Positions 48,284 to 56,112 of a DNA stretch of 64,000 nucleotides are shown piece after piece. Under the pieces are notes generated by a model. The model did no database searches. It had not been told where the DNA came from and worked only from the letters and a program-made list of their open reading frames with translations. Each line of letters begins with the position of its first letter. Position 1 is the first letter of the stretch. The position numbers and the translations under genes were made by a program. The DNA is taken from the NCBI RefSeq assembly GCF_003671765.1, contig NZ_QPIB01000008.1, forward strand, positions 248,001 through 312,000, given 5' to 3'. The stretch comes from Xenophilus sp. E41 (lineage in GTDB: Bacteria; Pseudomonadota; Gammaproteobacteria; Burkholderiales; Burkholderiaceae_C).

Positions 48284-50455
48284 TCAGAAGGCCAGGCGCG
48301 CACGGCGCTCGGCATCTCGGCGCTGCAACCAGCCGATGACGGCGCCGCGCACACGCTCGCGCAGCCGGTCCCAGCCCGTGGGGTTGCTCACCACCTGCGC
48401 CTTGTAGAAGGAAGGGCACAGCACCGCCGCGTGCGACACCTCGCCGCACACGCCGCAGCCCACGCAGCTGTCCATCACGGCGGCGACCGGCTCCTGCCGC
48501 AGCGGATCGGGGTTCGGCTTGATCGACAGCGACGGGCAGCCCGACAGGCGGATGCAGGAATGGTCGCCGGTGCAGGTGTCGGGGTCGACGCCGAATTTCT
48601 CGCGCACCATGCGCTTGCCGTCGGCGATGGCCTTGCGCACCAGCGGCTTCTCGCGGCGCTGGCGGTTGAGCATGCATTCGGACTGGGCAATGATGACCTT
48701 CGGACCTTTGTCCTTCGTCGTCAGCGCCTCCTTGAGCGTGTCGCGCATGCCGGCCACGTCGTAGGTGCGGCGCAGGGTCTTGACCCACTTGACGCCCACG
48801 CCGCGCACCGCCTGCTCGATCTCGTGGCCGGTGCTGCGCGTCGCGTTCACGGCCTTCGACGACAGGATGTCTTGCCCGCCGGTGGCCGAGGTGTAGTTGT
48901 TGTCGACCACCACCGTGAGGTTGTCGCTCTGGTTGAACACCGCGTTGGCGATGCCGCTGGTCAGCCCGTTGTGCCAGAAGCCGCCGTCACCCATCACGGC
49001 GATGGCGCGCTTGTCGGCCTGCGTGTTCAACGCCGCGGCCCCGGCCGCCCCGAGGCCGTAGCCCATGGTGGTGTTGCCGATGTTGAAGGGCGGCAGGATC
49101 GAGAACAGGTGGCAGCCGATGTCGGCCGACACATGGTGTTCGCCCAGGTCGCGCTGCACCAGCTTCATGGCGCTGAAGATCGGGCGCTCGGGGCAGCCGG
49201 TGCAAAAGCCCGGCGGCCGGGCATGCACGCTGCGCTCCAGCGGCATGAGCTGCGCCTCGCTGACGAGCGGGATGATCTTGCGCGGCGCGGCGGGCACCTG
49301 CCGGGCCGGGGCGGCCTGGGGCGCGAGGCGGCCGTAGCGTTCGCAGAAGGCACGCGTGCCCGCCATCACCGCCTGGGCGGTGTATTCGCCGGCCAGCGGC
49401 AGAACGTCCTTGCCGTGCAGCGCCGTGGTGCTGCCCGCCTGTCGCAGGACCGTGGCGATGTTCTGCTCGACGAAGTTGGGTTGGCCCTCTTCCACCACCA
49501 GCACCGCGCGCTTGCCCTCGCAGAAGCGCAGCACCTCGTTGTCGATGACCGGATAGGCCACGTTCATCACGTACAGCGGCACGCTGGAGCGGCCGTACAC
49601 GTCGGCCAGTCCCAGGCGCTCCAGGGCGCGGACCTGCGTGTTGTAGCAGCCGCCCTGCACGATGATGCCGATGTCGTCGGCGCCCTCGGCGAAGAACTCG
49701 TTGAGACCGCGCTCCTCGATGAAGCGCACGGCCGCCGGCCAGCGCTCCTTGATCTTCTCCTGCTCGTGCACGAAGCTCGCCGGGGGCAGCACGATGCGGC
49801 TGACGTCGCGCTGTGGATGCTCAAGCGCCTCCTTCAGCGTGAAGCTCGCGCGGCGGTTGTCCGAGGCGGTGAACTGGCCGTGCACGTGGCAGGCGCGGAT
49901 GCGCAGTTGCAGCATCACCGGCGTGTTGCTGGCTTCCGAAAGCTCGAAGCCCGTCTTCACCGCCTGCACGATGCTCGGCAGGTTCGGGCGCGGGTCGAGC
50001 AGCCAGATCTGCGACTTCATGGCGAACGCGTGGCTGCGTTCCTGCATGATCGAGGAGCCCTCGCCATAGTCCTCGCCGACGATGACCAGCGCCCCGCCCG
50101 TGACGCCGCCCGAGGCCAGGTTGGCCAGCGCGTCCGACGCGACGTTGGTGCCCACCGTGGCCTTGAAGGTCACGGCGCCGCGCAGCGGGTAGTTGACCGA
50201 AGCGGCCAGCGTGGCCGCGGCCGTCGCCTCGCTCGCGCTGTTCTCGAAGCGGATGCCGTGGTCTGCCAGGATGTCCTGCGCATCGGCCAGCACGTCCATC
50301 AGGTGCGAGATCGGCGCGCCCTGGTAGCCGGCCACGTAGGACACGCCCGATTCCAGCAGCGCCTTGGTCACGGCCAGGATGCCCTCGCCGCGGAAGGTCT
50401 CGCCCTCCGCAAGACGCAGCTTCTTCACTTCTTCGACGAAAGATCGCTCGGCCAT
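48284..50455 (-). CDS. indolepyruvate-ferredoxin-oxidoreductase alpha-type subunit
   Basis: 723 aa. Domain order: pyruvate-oxidoreductase-like domain (about 30-210, GYQGAPISHLMD), a middle domain, a thiamine-diphosphate domain with MGDGGFWHNGLTSGIANAVF and VVVDNNYTSATGG, and C-terminal iron-sulfur motifs (DTCTGDHSCIRLSGCPSL and DSCVGCGVCGEVSHAAVLCP). It is the first gene of the long leftward operon. ATG 50455 has GGAG 11 bases upstream; ATG 50497 has no ribosome-binding site. Its promoter holds the palindromic MarR-type operator. Confidence 0.9.
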   Translation of the reverse strand: MAERSFVEEVKKLRLAEGETFRGEGILAVTKALLESGVSYVAGYQGAPISHLMDVLADAQDILADHGIRFENSASEATAAATLAASVNYPLRGAVTFKATVGTNVASDALANLASGGVTGGALVIVGEDYGEGSSIMQERSHAFAMKSQIWLLDPRPNLPSIVQAVKTGFELSEASNTPVMLQLRIRACHVHGQFTASDNRRASFTLKEALEHPQRDVSRIVLPPASFVHEQEKIKERWPAAVRFIEERGLNEFFAEGADDIGIIVQGGCYNTQVRALERLGLADVYGRSSVPLYVMNVAYPVIDNEVLRFCEGKRAVLVVEEGQPNFVEQNIATVLRQAGSTTALHGKDVLPLAGEYTAQAVMAGTRAFCERYGRLAPQAAPARQVPAAPRKIIPLVSEAQLMPLERSVHARPPGFCTGCPERPIFSAMKLVQRDLGEHHVSADIGCHLFSILPPFNIGNTTMGYGLGAAGAAALNTQADKRAIAVMGDGGFWHNGLTSGIANAVFNQSDNLTVVVDNNYTSATGGQDILSSKAVNATRSTGHEIEQAVRGVGVKWVKTLRRTYDVAGMRDTLKEALTTKDKGPKVIIAQSECMLNRQRREKPLVRKAIADGKRMVREKFGVDPDTCTGDHSCIRLSGCPSLSIKPNPDPLRQEPVAAVMDSCVGCGVCGEVSHAAVLCPSFYKAQVVSNPTGWDRLRERVRGAVIGWLQRRDAERRARLAF

Positions 50456-50514
50456 CGGTCTACGTGCTCCAGAGCCGCCGTGGGGGGCAGCGTCCATTGG
50501 GGATCGGCTGGATG

Positions 50515-50543
50515 ATTCTGTTTAGACCTAAATCTATTCACAA
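50515..50543 (-). promoter_or_regulatory. promoter of the leftward catabolic operon
   Basis: On the minus strand TTGTGA (50543-50538) and CAGAAT (50520-50515) are separated by exactly 17 bases and match sigma-70 elements at four of six positions each. The palindrome TTTAGGTCTAAA lies within the spacer, which is where a repressor would block RNA polymerase. The operon's first start codon is 60 bases downstream. Confidence 0.55.
50521..50532. promoter_or_regulatory. candidate MarR operator in the divergent control region
   Basis: The 12-base palindrome TTTAGACCTAAA lies between the divergent MarR gene and the operon's first gene. A copy differing at one base is at 38083-38094. The surrounding 50 bases are distinctly AT-rich. 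Confidence 0.7.
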
Positions 50544-50598
50544 TCATGTATTACCCTACCGAAGCAATCGCTGTGCCATCTGTACGATGGATCCCGCT

Positions 50599-51084
50599 AT
50601 GACCCTTCACGAGCCGAATTCGCGTCACTTCGTCGACGACTACCTGCCTGCCCTGCTCGCCCAGGCGAGCCAGCTCATCTCGGGCGAGTTCCACAAGGTG
50701 GCGCGCCAGCACGGCTTTTCCGTGTCCGAATGGCGCGTCATGGCCTCGCTGGCCGATGGCGAGCCGATCAGCATCACCGACCTCGCGCAGGTCACCGTCA
50801 CCAAGCAACCCACGGTGACGCGCTTGCTCGACCGCATGGAGGCCAAGGGGCAGGTCCAGCGGCTGCCCCATGACAGCGATCGACGCATCACGCTGGTGCG
50901 CATCACCCGCAAAGGTGCGAAGGCCGTCGAGCACCTGATCGCCCTGGCGCGCGAGCACGAACGCCGCGTGCTCGAACCCTTCGGCCTCGCCCGCGCCGAG
51001 GAGCTCAAGAGAACACTGAGACGATTGGTCGAACTGCATGCCGGGAGCGAAGGCCCCGGCGAGGATTCCGACGACGAAGACTAG
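50599..51084 (+). CDS. iadR: MarR-family regulator of the indole-acetate operon (IadR-like)
   Basis: 161 aa. Winged helix-turn-helix core (about 30-140): FSVSEWRVMASLADGEPISI, recognition helix VTVTKQPTVTRLLDRME, wing LPHDSDRRITLVRITRKG. The tail is acidic (EGPGEDSDDED). It diverges from the catabolic operon across a 140-base region that holds a palindromic operator, the standard layout for an autoregulated repressor released by the pathway substrate. ATG 50599 has a weak GGA upstream; ATG 50587 (four residues longer) is possible. The symbol is an inference from context and may not match published usage. Confidence 0.85.
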   Translation: MTLHEPNSRHFVDDYLPALLAQASQLISGEFHKVARQHGFSVSEWRVMASLADGEPISITDLAQVTVTKQPTVTRLLDRMEAKGQVQRLPHDSDRRITLVRITRKGAKAVEHLIALAREHERRVLEPFGLARAEELKRTLRRLVELHAGSEGPGEDSDDED

Positions 51085-51965
51085 GGGCGCCGGGTCTCGG
51101 TGTCGGCCACCAGCACGGCGCGCCCACGGTGACCACGCTCTGCGATCCAGCTCAGGGCCTGCGGCGCCTCCGCGAATGCGAAGCACTGGGTGGCCAGCTG
51201 CAGCCGCCCATCGGCGAGTTGCTCGAGCAGTCCCGGCGCGGCCGCTCGGCCCTGCGCCTCGCGGCGGTACATGTTCAGCGGCAACAGCTGAACGTCGCGC
51301 TGGAGCAGCTCCGGCAGGAACAGGCTGACCTGCTCGCCTGCCGTGTAGCCCACGAGCACCACGCGCCCGCCCGGCGCCACCGCCCGGATGCCTTGCTCCA
51401 GGACCGCGCCGCCCACGGTGTCGACCAGAAGATCGACCGGTGACGACGCGTCGGGCCTGTCCACGAGCGTGGCGCCGGCCTGGCGCGCGAGCTGCACGGC
51501 CATCGAGCCCACGGCACCGCTGGCGCCCGTGACCGCCACCCGCTCGCCGGGGCGCAGGACGCCGACCTCGTGCAATGCCACCCACGCCGAGGTGGACGGC
51601 GAGAAGAACGCCGAGCCCCAGGCCATCGACACGCCATCGGGCAAGAAGCCCAGGGCCTCGTCCGGCGCATCGATCAGTTCGCACCAGGTGCCGTCGGTGC
51701 GCGTGCCCAGGCCCCCACCGCGCAGCCACACGCGCGTGCCGGCCACAAACCGGTCCGAATGGACCACCGTGCCGGCCGCCTCCACGCCCGGCGTGTAGGG
51801 CAGCGGCGGCGGTCCCATGAACTTGCCGGCCATCACGGTGCGGTCGATGTGGCCCACCGTGGCCGCGGCCATGCGCACGATGCTGCGGCCGGGCCGATGG
51901 GCCGGCACAGGAAGCTCGTGCAGCTTCGGCATCGCACCCCAGGCGGAGACACGCCACGCCTTCAT
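51081..51965 (-). CDS. MDR-family zinc-less alcohol dehydrogenase / quinone oxidoreductase-like protein
   Basis: 294 aa. A medium-chain dehydrogenase/reductase: GroES-like N-terminal domain (about 1-115) and Rossmann domain with VAVTGASGAVGSMAVQLARQ. The Cys and His ligands of the catalytic zinc are not evident, so it belongs with NADPH:quinone-oxidoreductase-like members. It is short for the family (usually about 320-340). The stop overlaps the convergent MarR stop by 4 bases and the start overlaps the hydrolase gene (ATGA). It is the last gene of the opine-dehydrogenase cluster. Confidence 0.82.
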   Translation of the reverse strand: MKAWRVSAWGAMPKLHELPVPAHRPGRSIVRMAAATVGHIDRTVMAGKFMGPPPLPYTPGVEAAGTVVHSDRFVAGTRVWLRGGGLGTRTDGTWCELIDAPDEALGFLPDGVSMAWGSAFFSPSTSAWVALHEVGVLRPGERVAVTGASGAVGSMAVQLARQAGATLVDRPDASSPVDLLVDTVGGAVLEQGIRAVAPGGRVVLVGYTAGEQVSLFLPELLQRDVQLLPLNMYRREAQGRAAAPGLLEQLADGRLQLATQCFAFAEAPQALSWIAERGHRGRAVLVADTETRRP

Positions 51966-52762
51966 CGAAGAAGCCCCGACAGGAAACGGTCGACGGCCTC
52001 GGCGAACTGCGCCGGCATCTGGTCCGGCAGCGGGACCATCCCGCCCTCGATCTCGACGAGCCGGGCCTGTGGCAGGCGCTCGATCCAATCCGCCGCGTGC
52101 GGCGCGGCAAAGGGATCGTGCGTCGTCCGCAGCACGCACACGGGCTGGCGAATGTGTTCGACGCGTTCCTCCATGCGATAGCTCGCGACCGCACGATGCC
52201 CCGCCTCCGGGTCGTCGACCGCGAGCGCGTCGCGCACGAAGGCCTGCAGCAGCTCCGGCATGCCTTCGGGATAGAAGCCCTGACGTCGCTGCCACAGCGC
52301 CGCCAGATGGCTGCCGTCGGCGCTGGCCGGCACCTCGTCGATGGGCGGACGGGTCGCACGCTCGGCGCGGAACGCCGCGTCGGTGAACGGCGTGGACGAC
52401 AGGGTCAGCGACGCCACCCGCTGCGGCGCGGTGGCCGCAAGTTCCACCGCGATCACGCCGCCCGTGTGGTGGCCCACCACGTGCACCTGCGCCAGGCCCA
52501 GGTGATCCACGAGTTCGAGCGCGACCTGCGCGTAGTGGGCGATCGATGCGGGTCCGCCGCCTTCGGAATCGCCGAAGCCGGCCGTGTCCATGGCAATCGC
52601 ATGCCAGCGCGCGCCCAGCAGCGGCAGCACGGCCTGGTACTCGCGCCAGCTCCGCGGCGACTGGTGCAGCAGCAGCACCGGCTGCGCCCGCGGGTCGCCG
52701 CAGGCGGCGTAGTGCACCTGTCCGACGCTCAGGTCGGCGAAGGCACGCCGGATGTGTGTCAT
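51962..52762 (-). CDS. alpha/beta hydrolase with His at the nucleophile position
   Basis: 266 aa. The overall fold is clear: LLLHQSPRSWREYQAVLP (oxyanion region), AIAMDTAGFGDSEG, and C-terminal acid and His segments (TTHDPFAAPH). The nucleophile elbow, normally GxSxG, reads G97-H98-H99-T100-G101, so His99 takes the Ser place, with Thr100 beside it. This may be a non-standard hydrolase or lyase, or a protein without esterase activity. Four-base overlaps with both neighbours (ATGA) show it is co-translated with the 3-hydroxyacyl-CoA dehydrogenase and the MDR protein. Confidence 0.82.
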   Translation of the reverse strand: MTHIRRAFADLSVGQVHYAACGDPRAQPVLLLHQSPRSWREYQAVLPLLGARWHAIAMDTAGFGDSEGGGPASIAHYAQVALELVDHLGLAQVHVVGHHTGGVIAVELAATAPQRVASLTLSSTPFTDAAFRAERATRPPIDEVPASADGSHLAALWQRRQGFYPEGMPELLQAFVRDALAVDDPEAGHRAVASYRMEERVEHIRQPVCVLRTTHDPFAAPHAADWIERLPQARLVEIEGGMVPLPDQMPAQFAEAVDRFLSGLLR

Positions 52763-53781
52763 GACAGCGTGGTGTCGCTGGGCGGGCGCAGCAGCTGCGC
52801 ATGCCGGAGCATGCCGAGCGTGCGGGCCAGCACGTCCCCGCGGTAGGCCTGCAGGTCACGGCCCTCGTAAGCATAGAAGCCGCTGCCGGTCTTCAGGCCC
52901 AGCCGGCCCTGCGCCACCATCTCGCCGACGATCGCCGGCGCGGCGTAGCGGGCCGCGTCGATCGAGCGCGACATTTCGCGGCTCGCGTGGTGCAGGATGT
53001 CGCAGCCGCCGAAGTCGATGAACTCCACCACGCCGAGCGCCGCGAAGCGCAGCCCCAGTCCGTAGCGCGTGGCCTTGTCGATCTCCTCGGCCGTGGCCGC
53101 GCCCTCCTCGATCATGCGCGCCGCCTCGTTCATGACGAGCGCCTGCAGCCGCGGCACGATGTAACCCGGCGCAGCGCCGCACACCACCGGCAGCTTGCCG
53201 ATCGACTCCATCAGCGACTTCGCCCTGGACACCACCTCGGCGGAGGTGCCTTCGTGGCAGCTCAGCTCCACCACGGGAATGACGTACGCCGGGTTGAGCC
53301 AGTGGATGTTGAGGAAGCGCTCGGGCCGCTCGACCAGTGCGGCCAGTTCGGTCACCAGCATGCTGCTTGTGGTGGAGGTGAGGATCGCGTCCGGCGTGCA
53401 ATGGGCGTTGAGCCATGCGAAGGCGTCCCGCTTGGCCTCCAGCGTTTCGGGAACCCCTTCGAACACCAGTTCGGCCGCCGCGAGCGCGGACGGGGCACCT
53501 TCTGCATCGACCAGCTCCACGCGTGCGGCGATCGTCGCCACCTGGTCCTCGCGCACCACGCCCTGCTGCACGAGACCGCGCAATGCGCCCTCGACCTCGT
53601 TGCGCACCTCGGCCGCGAGCGCGTCCCTCGCCGCGTGCGAACGCTGTCGCAGGTCGATCAGGGAGATGCGGTGGCCGGCATAGGCGAAGGCGATCGCAAT
53701 GCCGCGCCCCATGCGGCCGGCGCCGGCGGCGGCAAAGCGCGGCGGAGCATCCGCCGCGCGGGCGCGCTGCTCAGCGGCCAT
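52759..53781 (-). CDS. 3-hydroxyacyl-CoA dehydrogenase family protein
   Basis: 340 aa. N-terminal NAD domain with G20-A-G-x-M-G25 (AGAGRMGRGIAIAFAYAGH) and SLIDLRQRS, the catalytic-His segment RFLNIHWLNPAYVIPVVEL, and a C-terminal dimerisation domain (GLKTGSGFYAYEG). It lacks the enoyl-CoA hydratase domain of FadB. The HWLNPA version of the HFFNP motif is common in members that act on non-fatty-acid substrates such as L-carnitine or lambda-crystallin-like alcohols. The start overlaps the opine-dehydrogenase gene by 11 bases. Confidence 0.88.
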   Translation of the reverse strand: MAAEQRARAADAPPRFAAAGAGRMGRGIAIAFAYAGHRISLIDLRQRSHAARDALAAEVRNEVEGALRGLVQQGVVREDQVATIAARVELVDAEGAPSALAAAELVFEGVPETLEAKRDAFAWLNAHCTPDAILTSTTSSMLVTELAALVERPERFLNIHWLNPAYVIPVVELSCHEGTSAEVVSRAKSLMESIGKLPVVCGAAPGYIVPRLQALVMNEAARMIEEGAATAEEIDKATRYGLGLRFAALGVVEFIDFGGCDILHHASREMSRSIDAARYAAPAIVGEMVAQGRLGLKTGSGFYAYEGRDLQAYRGDVLARTLGMLRHAQLLRPPSDTTLS

Positions 53782-54844
53782 CGTGCAGCCTCTGCGCCAG
53801 CGCGTCGCGCCCGAGGCCGGCGAGCCCCAAGGCCTCGAAGCTCCGGGGCCCCGTGCGCAGGTCGCGCCCCAGAACGCCGCCGACGATTGCCAGCAGCCCG
53901 TGCGCGACGGGTGCATCGACCCCGACCTGCCGCGCGGCCGAGGCGAGCAGGGCCAGGCCGAGCTCGGTGTCCTCGGTGATGTAGCGGTGGCCGTACAGGT
54001 CGATGTGCTCGCGCCAGTCGCCCGATTTCACCAGTTGCTTGTGCGCGTCGCCGTACATCCACCGGTCGTTGTCGTAGTGGTCGGCCAGCGGGTAGTGCGG
54101 GCCGCCATAGCCGAAGGCCTCGCGCACCGCGATCCGCTCCCGGTCGAGCCGGTCGGTGACATCGCGCACGGCGCGCTGCGTGCCCTCGTTATGGATGTCC
54201 CAGCGTTCGAAGTGCTGCAGGGGCGCGGCGTTCATCACCATGAGCGGCGGGTGGATCACCGGCCCGGCATTCATCAGCGCGCCGGAGAGCGCGTCGCCGC
54301 AATCGTGCACGGCCGGATACGCCTGGCGGATCACGGCGAGCGCGTGCGCCGAGGCGCGCTGCGGGTAGACGCCGGTCGGCAGCCGGATGGCACGCACCGT
54401 CAGGTTCACTTCGCGCGGCCCGTGCTTGCGCGCCAGATAGGGCAAGGTGCCCGTTTCCGCCCACGCCACGTCGGCGTGCTGACCCGCCTCGCGCACCGCC
54501 TGCGCCATCACGTAGCTGCCGAAAGTGCCCGGCGGCAGGAACACCACCTGCCCGTCCACCAGGTGCGGCCCCATGGCCCGCGCAATGTCCAGCTGCGCCG
54601 TGGCGGGCACGGGTGCGACGATCAGTTCGGCGTCCAGCATCGCAAGCCGGATGTCGGGCGTGGCCAGCGCGATCGGGACTTCCCGCGTCCCCGCGGCGTC
54701 CTTCAGCGTGATGGCGCCGGCGTCGACGACCGGCTGCAGCGCCTGTGCATCGCGGCGCCAGAGCCTGACCTCATGTCCGGCCTCCGACAGGTCCGCTGCG
54801 GCCGCATAGCAACCGTGACCACCACCCAACACCGCAATACGCAT
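53771..54844 (-). CDS. opine/octopine dehydrogenase-family protein
   Basis: 357 aa. NAD(P)-binding N terminus RIAVLGGGHGCYAAAADLSE and an all-helical octopine-dehydrogenase C-terminal domain (about 185-357), with the conserved MNAGPVIHPPLMVMNA containing the likely catalytic His. Family members reduce the imine of an amino acid and a 2-oxo acid, or oxidise the opine. In a catabolic cluster oxidation of an opine-like compound is plausible. ATG 54844 has GGAG-like purines upstream and a consensus promoter at 54895-54923. Confidence 0.85.
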   Translation of the reverse strand: MRIAVLGGGHGCYAAAADLSEAGHEVRLWRRDAQALQPVVDAGAITLKDAAGTREVPIALATPDIRLAMLDAELIVAPVPATAQLDIARAMGPHLVDGQVVFLPPGTFGSYVMAQAVREAGQHADVAWAETGTLPYLARKHGPREVNLTVRAIRLPTGVYPQRASAHALAVIRQAYPAVHDCGDALSGALMNAGPVIHPPLMVMNAAPLQHFERWDIHNEGTQRAVRDVTDRLDRERIAVREAFGYGGPHYPLADHYDNDRWMYGDAHKQLVKSGDWREHIDLYGHRYITEDTELGLALLASAARQVGVDAPVAHGLLAIVGGVLGRDLRTGPRSFEALGLAGLGRDALAQRLHDGR

Positions 54845-54894
54845 GTCTGCTCCTGGCAAGGTCGGCCGGACGGACGCGCCCGGACCTGCCATAA

Positions 54895-54923
54895 ACATTA
54901 CTTTGCATTAGTTTAGATGTCAA
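54895..54923 (-). promoter_or_regulatory. sigma-70 promoter of the opine-dehydrogenase operon
   Basis: On the minus strand a perfect -35 TTGACA (54923-54918), a 17-base spacer and TAATGT (54900-54895) as -10. It lies 51 bases upstream of the opine-dehydrogenase start, in an AT-rich pocket. Confidence 0.6.
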
Positions 54924-55001
54924 CATAATGGCGGGACCGCCTCGCAGCAGGCGTCGCGCCACTTCGCGATGCGGCGCTCGTACCGGCGTCCCGAGCTCGT
55001 T

Positions 55002-55973
55002 CTATGCGGACCCGGCCTGCGGGCTCGCCAGGCTGCGGACCACGTCCATGAAAGCCAGCACCGCCGTGCCGGGCGGCTCACCCTGCAGGGTGATCAGGCC
55101 GAAGTCGGGCATGCGGTGCGGGAGCTCGGCCGGGATGCGCGTGAGCAGCCCGCGCCGTACGTACTTGTCCACCAGCGCGGCGGGCTGCAAGGACAGCATG
55201 GTCGTGCTCTGCATCAGCTCCAGCGCGAACAGGAAGGACGGCGTCTCGACGATGCCCGAGGCGAGCGACAGGCCCGTGCTGTTGAAGATGTCATCGGACA
55301 CCTTGCGCAGCGCGGTCGAGGCCGGGTAGACGATCCACGGCCAGTTCGACAGTTCGCGCAGCCCGGGCGCCCGGGACCCACGCAGCGGGTGGTGCACGCC
55401 CGCGGTAATCGCCAGGCTTTCACCGCTGAGGTTCTCGTAGTGGAACTGGTCGCGCTGCGAGTCCTCGGTGAAGCGGCCGATCATCACGTCGATCTTGCGC
55501 TCGGCCAGCCACACGATCAGCTGGTCGCTGCTCTGCTCCAGCACCTTCACCACCAGCAGGGGCCGCAGCCGCTGCAGCTCGGCGACCGCGGCAATGAGCA
55601 GGTGTGCGGCCGCGCCGGTGATCGCGCCGATGGTCAGGTGGCCGTGCCCGCCCTGCTTCAGGGTGCTGAACTCGTCCACGAACCTGCGGTGGCCATCCAG
55701 GGCCGCGTGCGCATAGCGCAGGGTGAAGAGGCCCAGCTCGTTCGGCTGCATGCCGCGCGGCAGGCGGTCGAAGAGGCGCGCCTCGAGCATCTCCTCGATG
55801 TCCATCAACACCTTGGTGGCGGCCGGCTGGGTGATGTACATCTGCTCGGCCGCGAGCCGCAGATTGCGCGTCTTTCCCAGGATGTCGAGGAACTGCAAAT
55901 GCCGGAAACGCAGGCGCGACACCTGCGCAAGCGCCAGCGGTTTGCCTGGGGTGCCGTCCGGACTCATCACCAT
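55002..55973 (-). CDS. LysR-family transcriptional regulator
   Basis: 323 aa. N-terminal winged helix-turn-helix (about 18-80, FRHLQFLDILGKTRNLRLAA, then MYITQPAATKVLMDIEEML) and a periplasmic-binding-like effector domain (about 108-310, HLTIGAITGAAAHLLIAAV). It lies between the opine-dehydrogenase operon (same strand, downstream) and the divergent fumarylacetoacetase-like gene, so both are candidate targets. Of the two near starts ATG 55973 is used; ATG 55967 would remove two residues. Confidence 0.92.
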   Translation of the reverse strand: MVMSPDGTPGKPLALAQVSRLRFRHLQFLDILGKTRNLRLAAEQMYITQPAATKVLMDIEEMLEARLFDRLPRGMQPNELGLFTLRYAHAALDGHRRFVDEFSTLKQGGHGHLTIGAITGAAAHLLIAAVAELQRLRPLLVVKVLEQSSDQLIVWLAERKIDVMIGRFTEDSQRDQFHYENLSGESLAITAGVHHPLRGSRAPGLRELSNWPWIVYPASTALRKVSDDIFNSTGLSLASGIVETPSFLFALELMQSTTMLSLQPAALVDKYVRRGLLTRIPAELPHRMPDFGLITLQGEPPGTAVLAFMDVVRSLASPQAGSA

Positions 55974-56002
55974 TTGGAATGGATGCTAGCGAAAAAGTCA
56001 GT

Positions 56003-56038
56003 GGACCCGCAGGGGGTCGTCCCCTAGCCTGCGGGTCC
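56003..56038. repeat. perfect 11-bp inverted repeat between lysR and the FAH-family gene
   Basis: GGACCCGCAGG (56003-56013) and CCTGCGGGTCC (56028-56038) flank 14 bases that can pair further (GGGG-TCGT-CCCC type). It lies 75-110 bases before the FAH-family start. No T-tract follows, so an operator or leader structure is more likely than a terminator. Confidence 0.55.
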
Positions 56039-56112
56039 ATCGGGTAGGGCTCCGCAGAGGGCCAGCGCGTCGCGGCAAGTTCGCCCCGGCGTTCGCCCAT
56101 TCCGGAGACATC

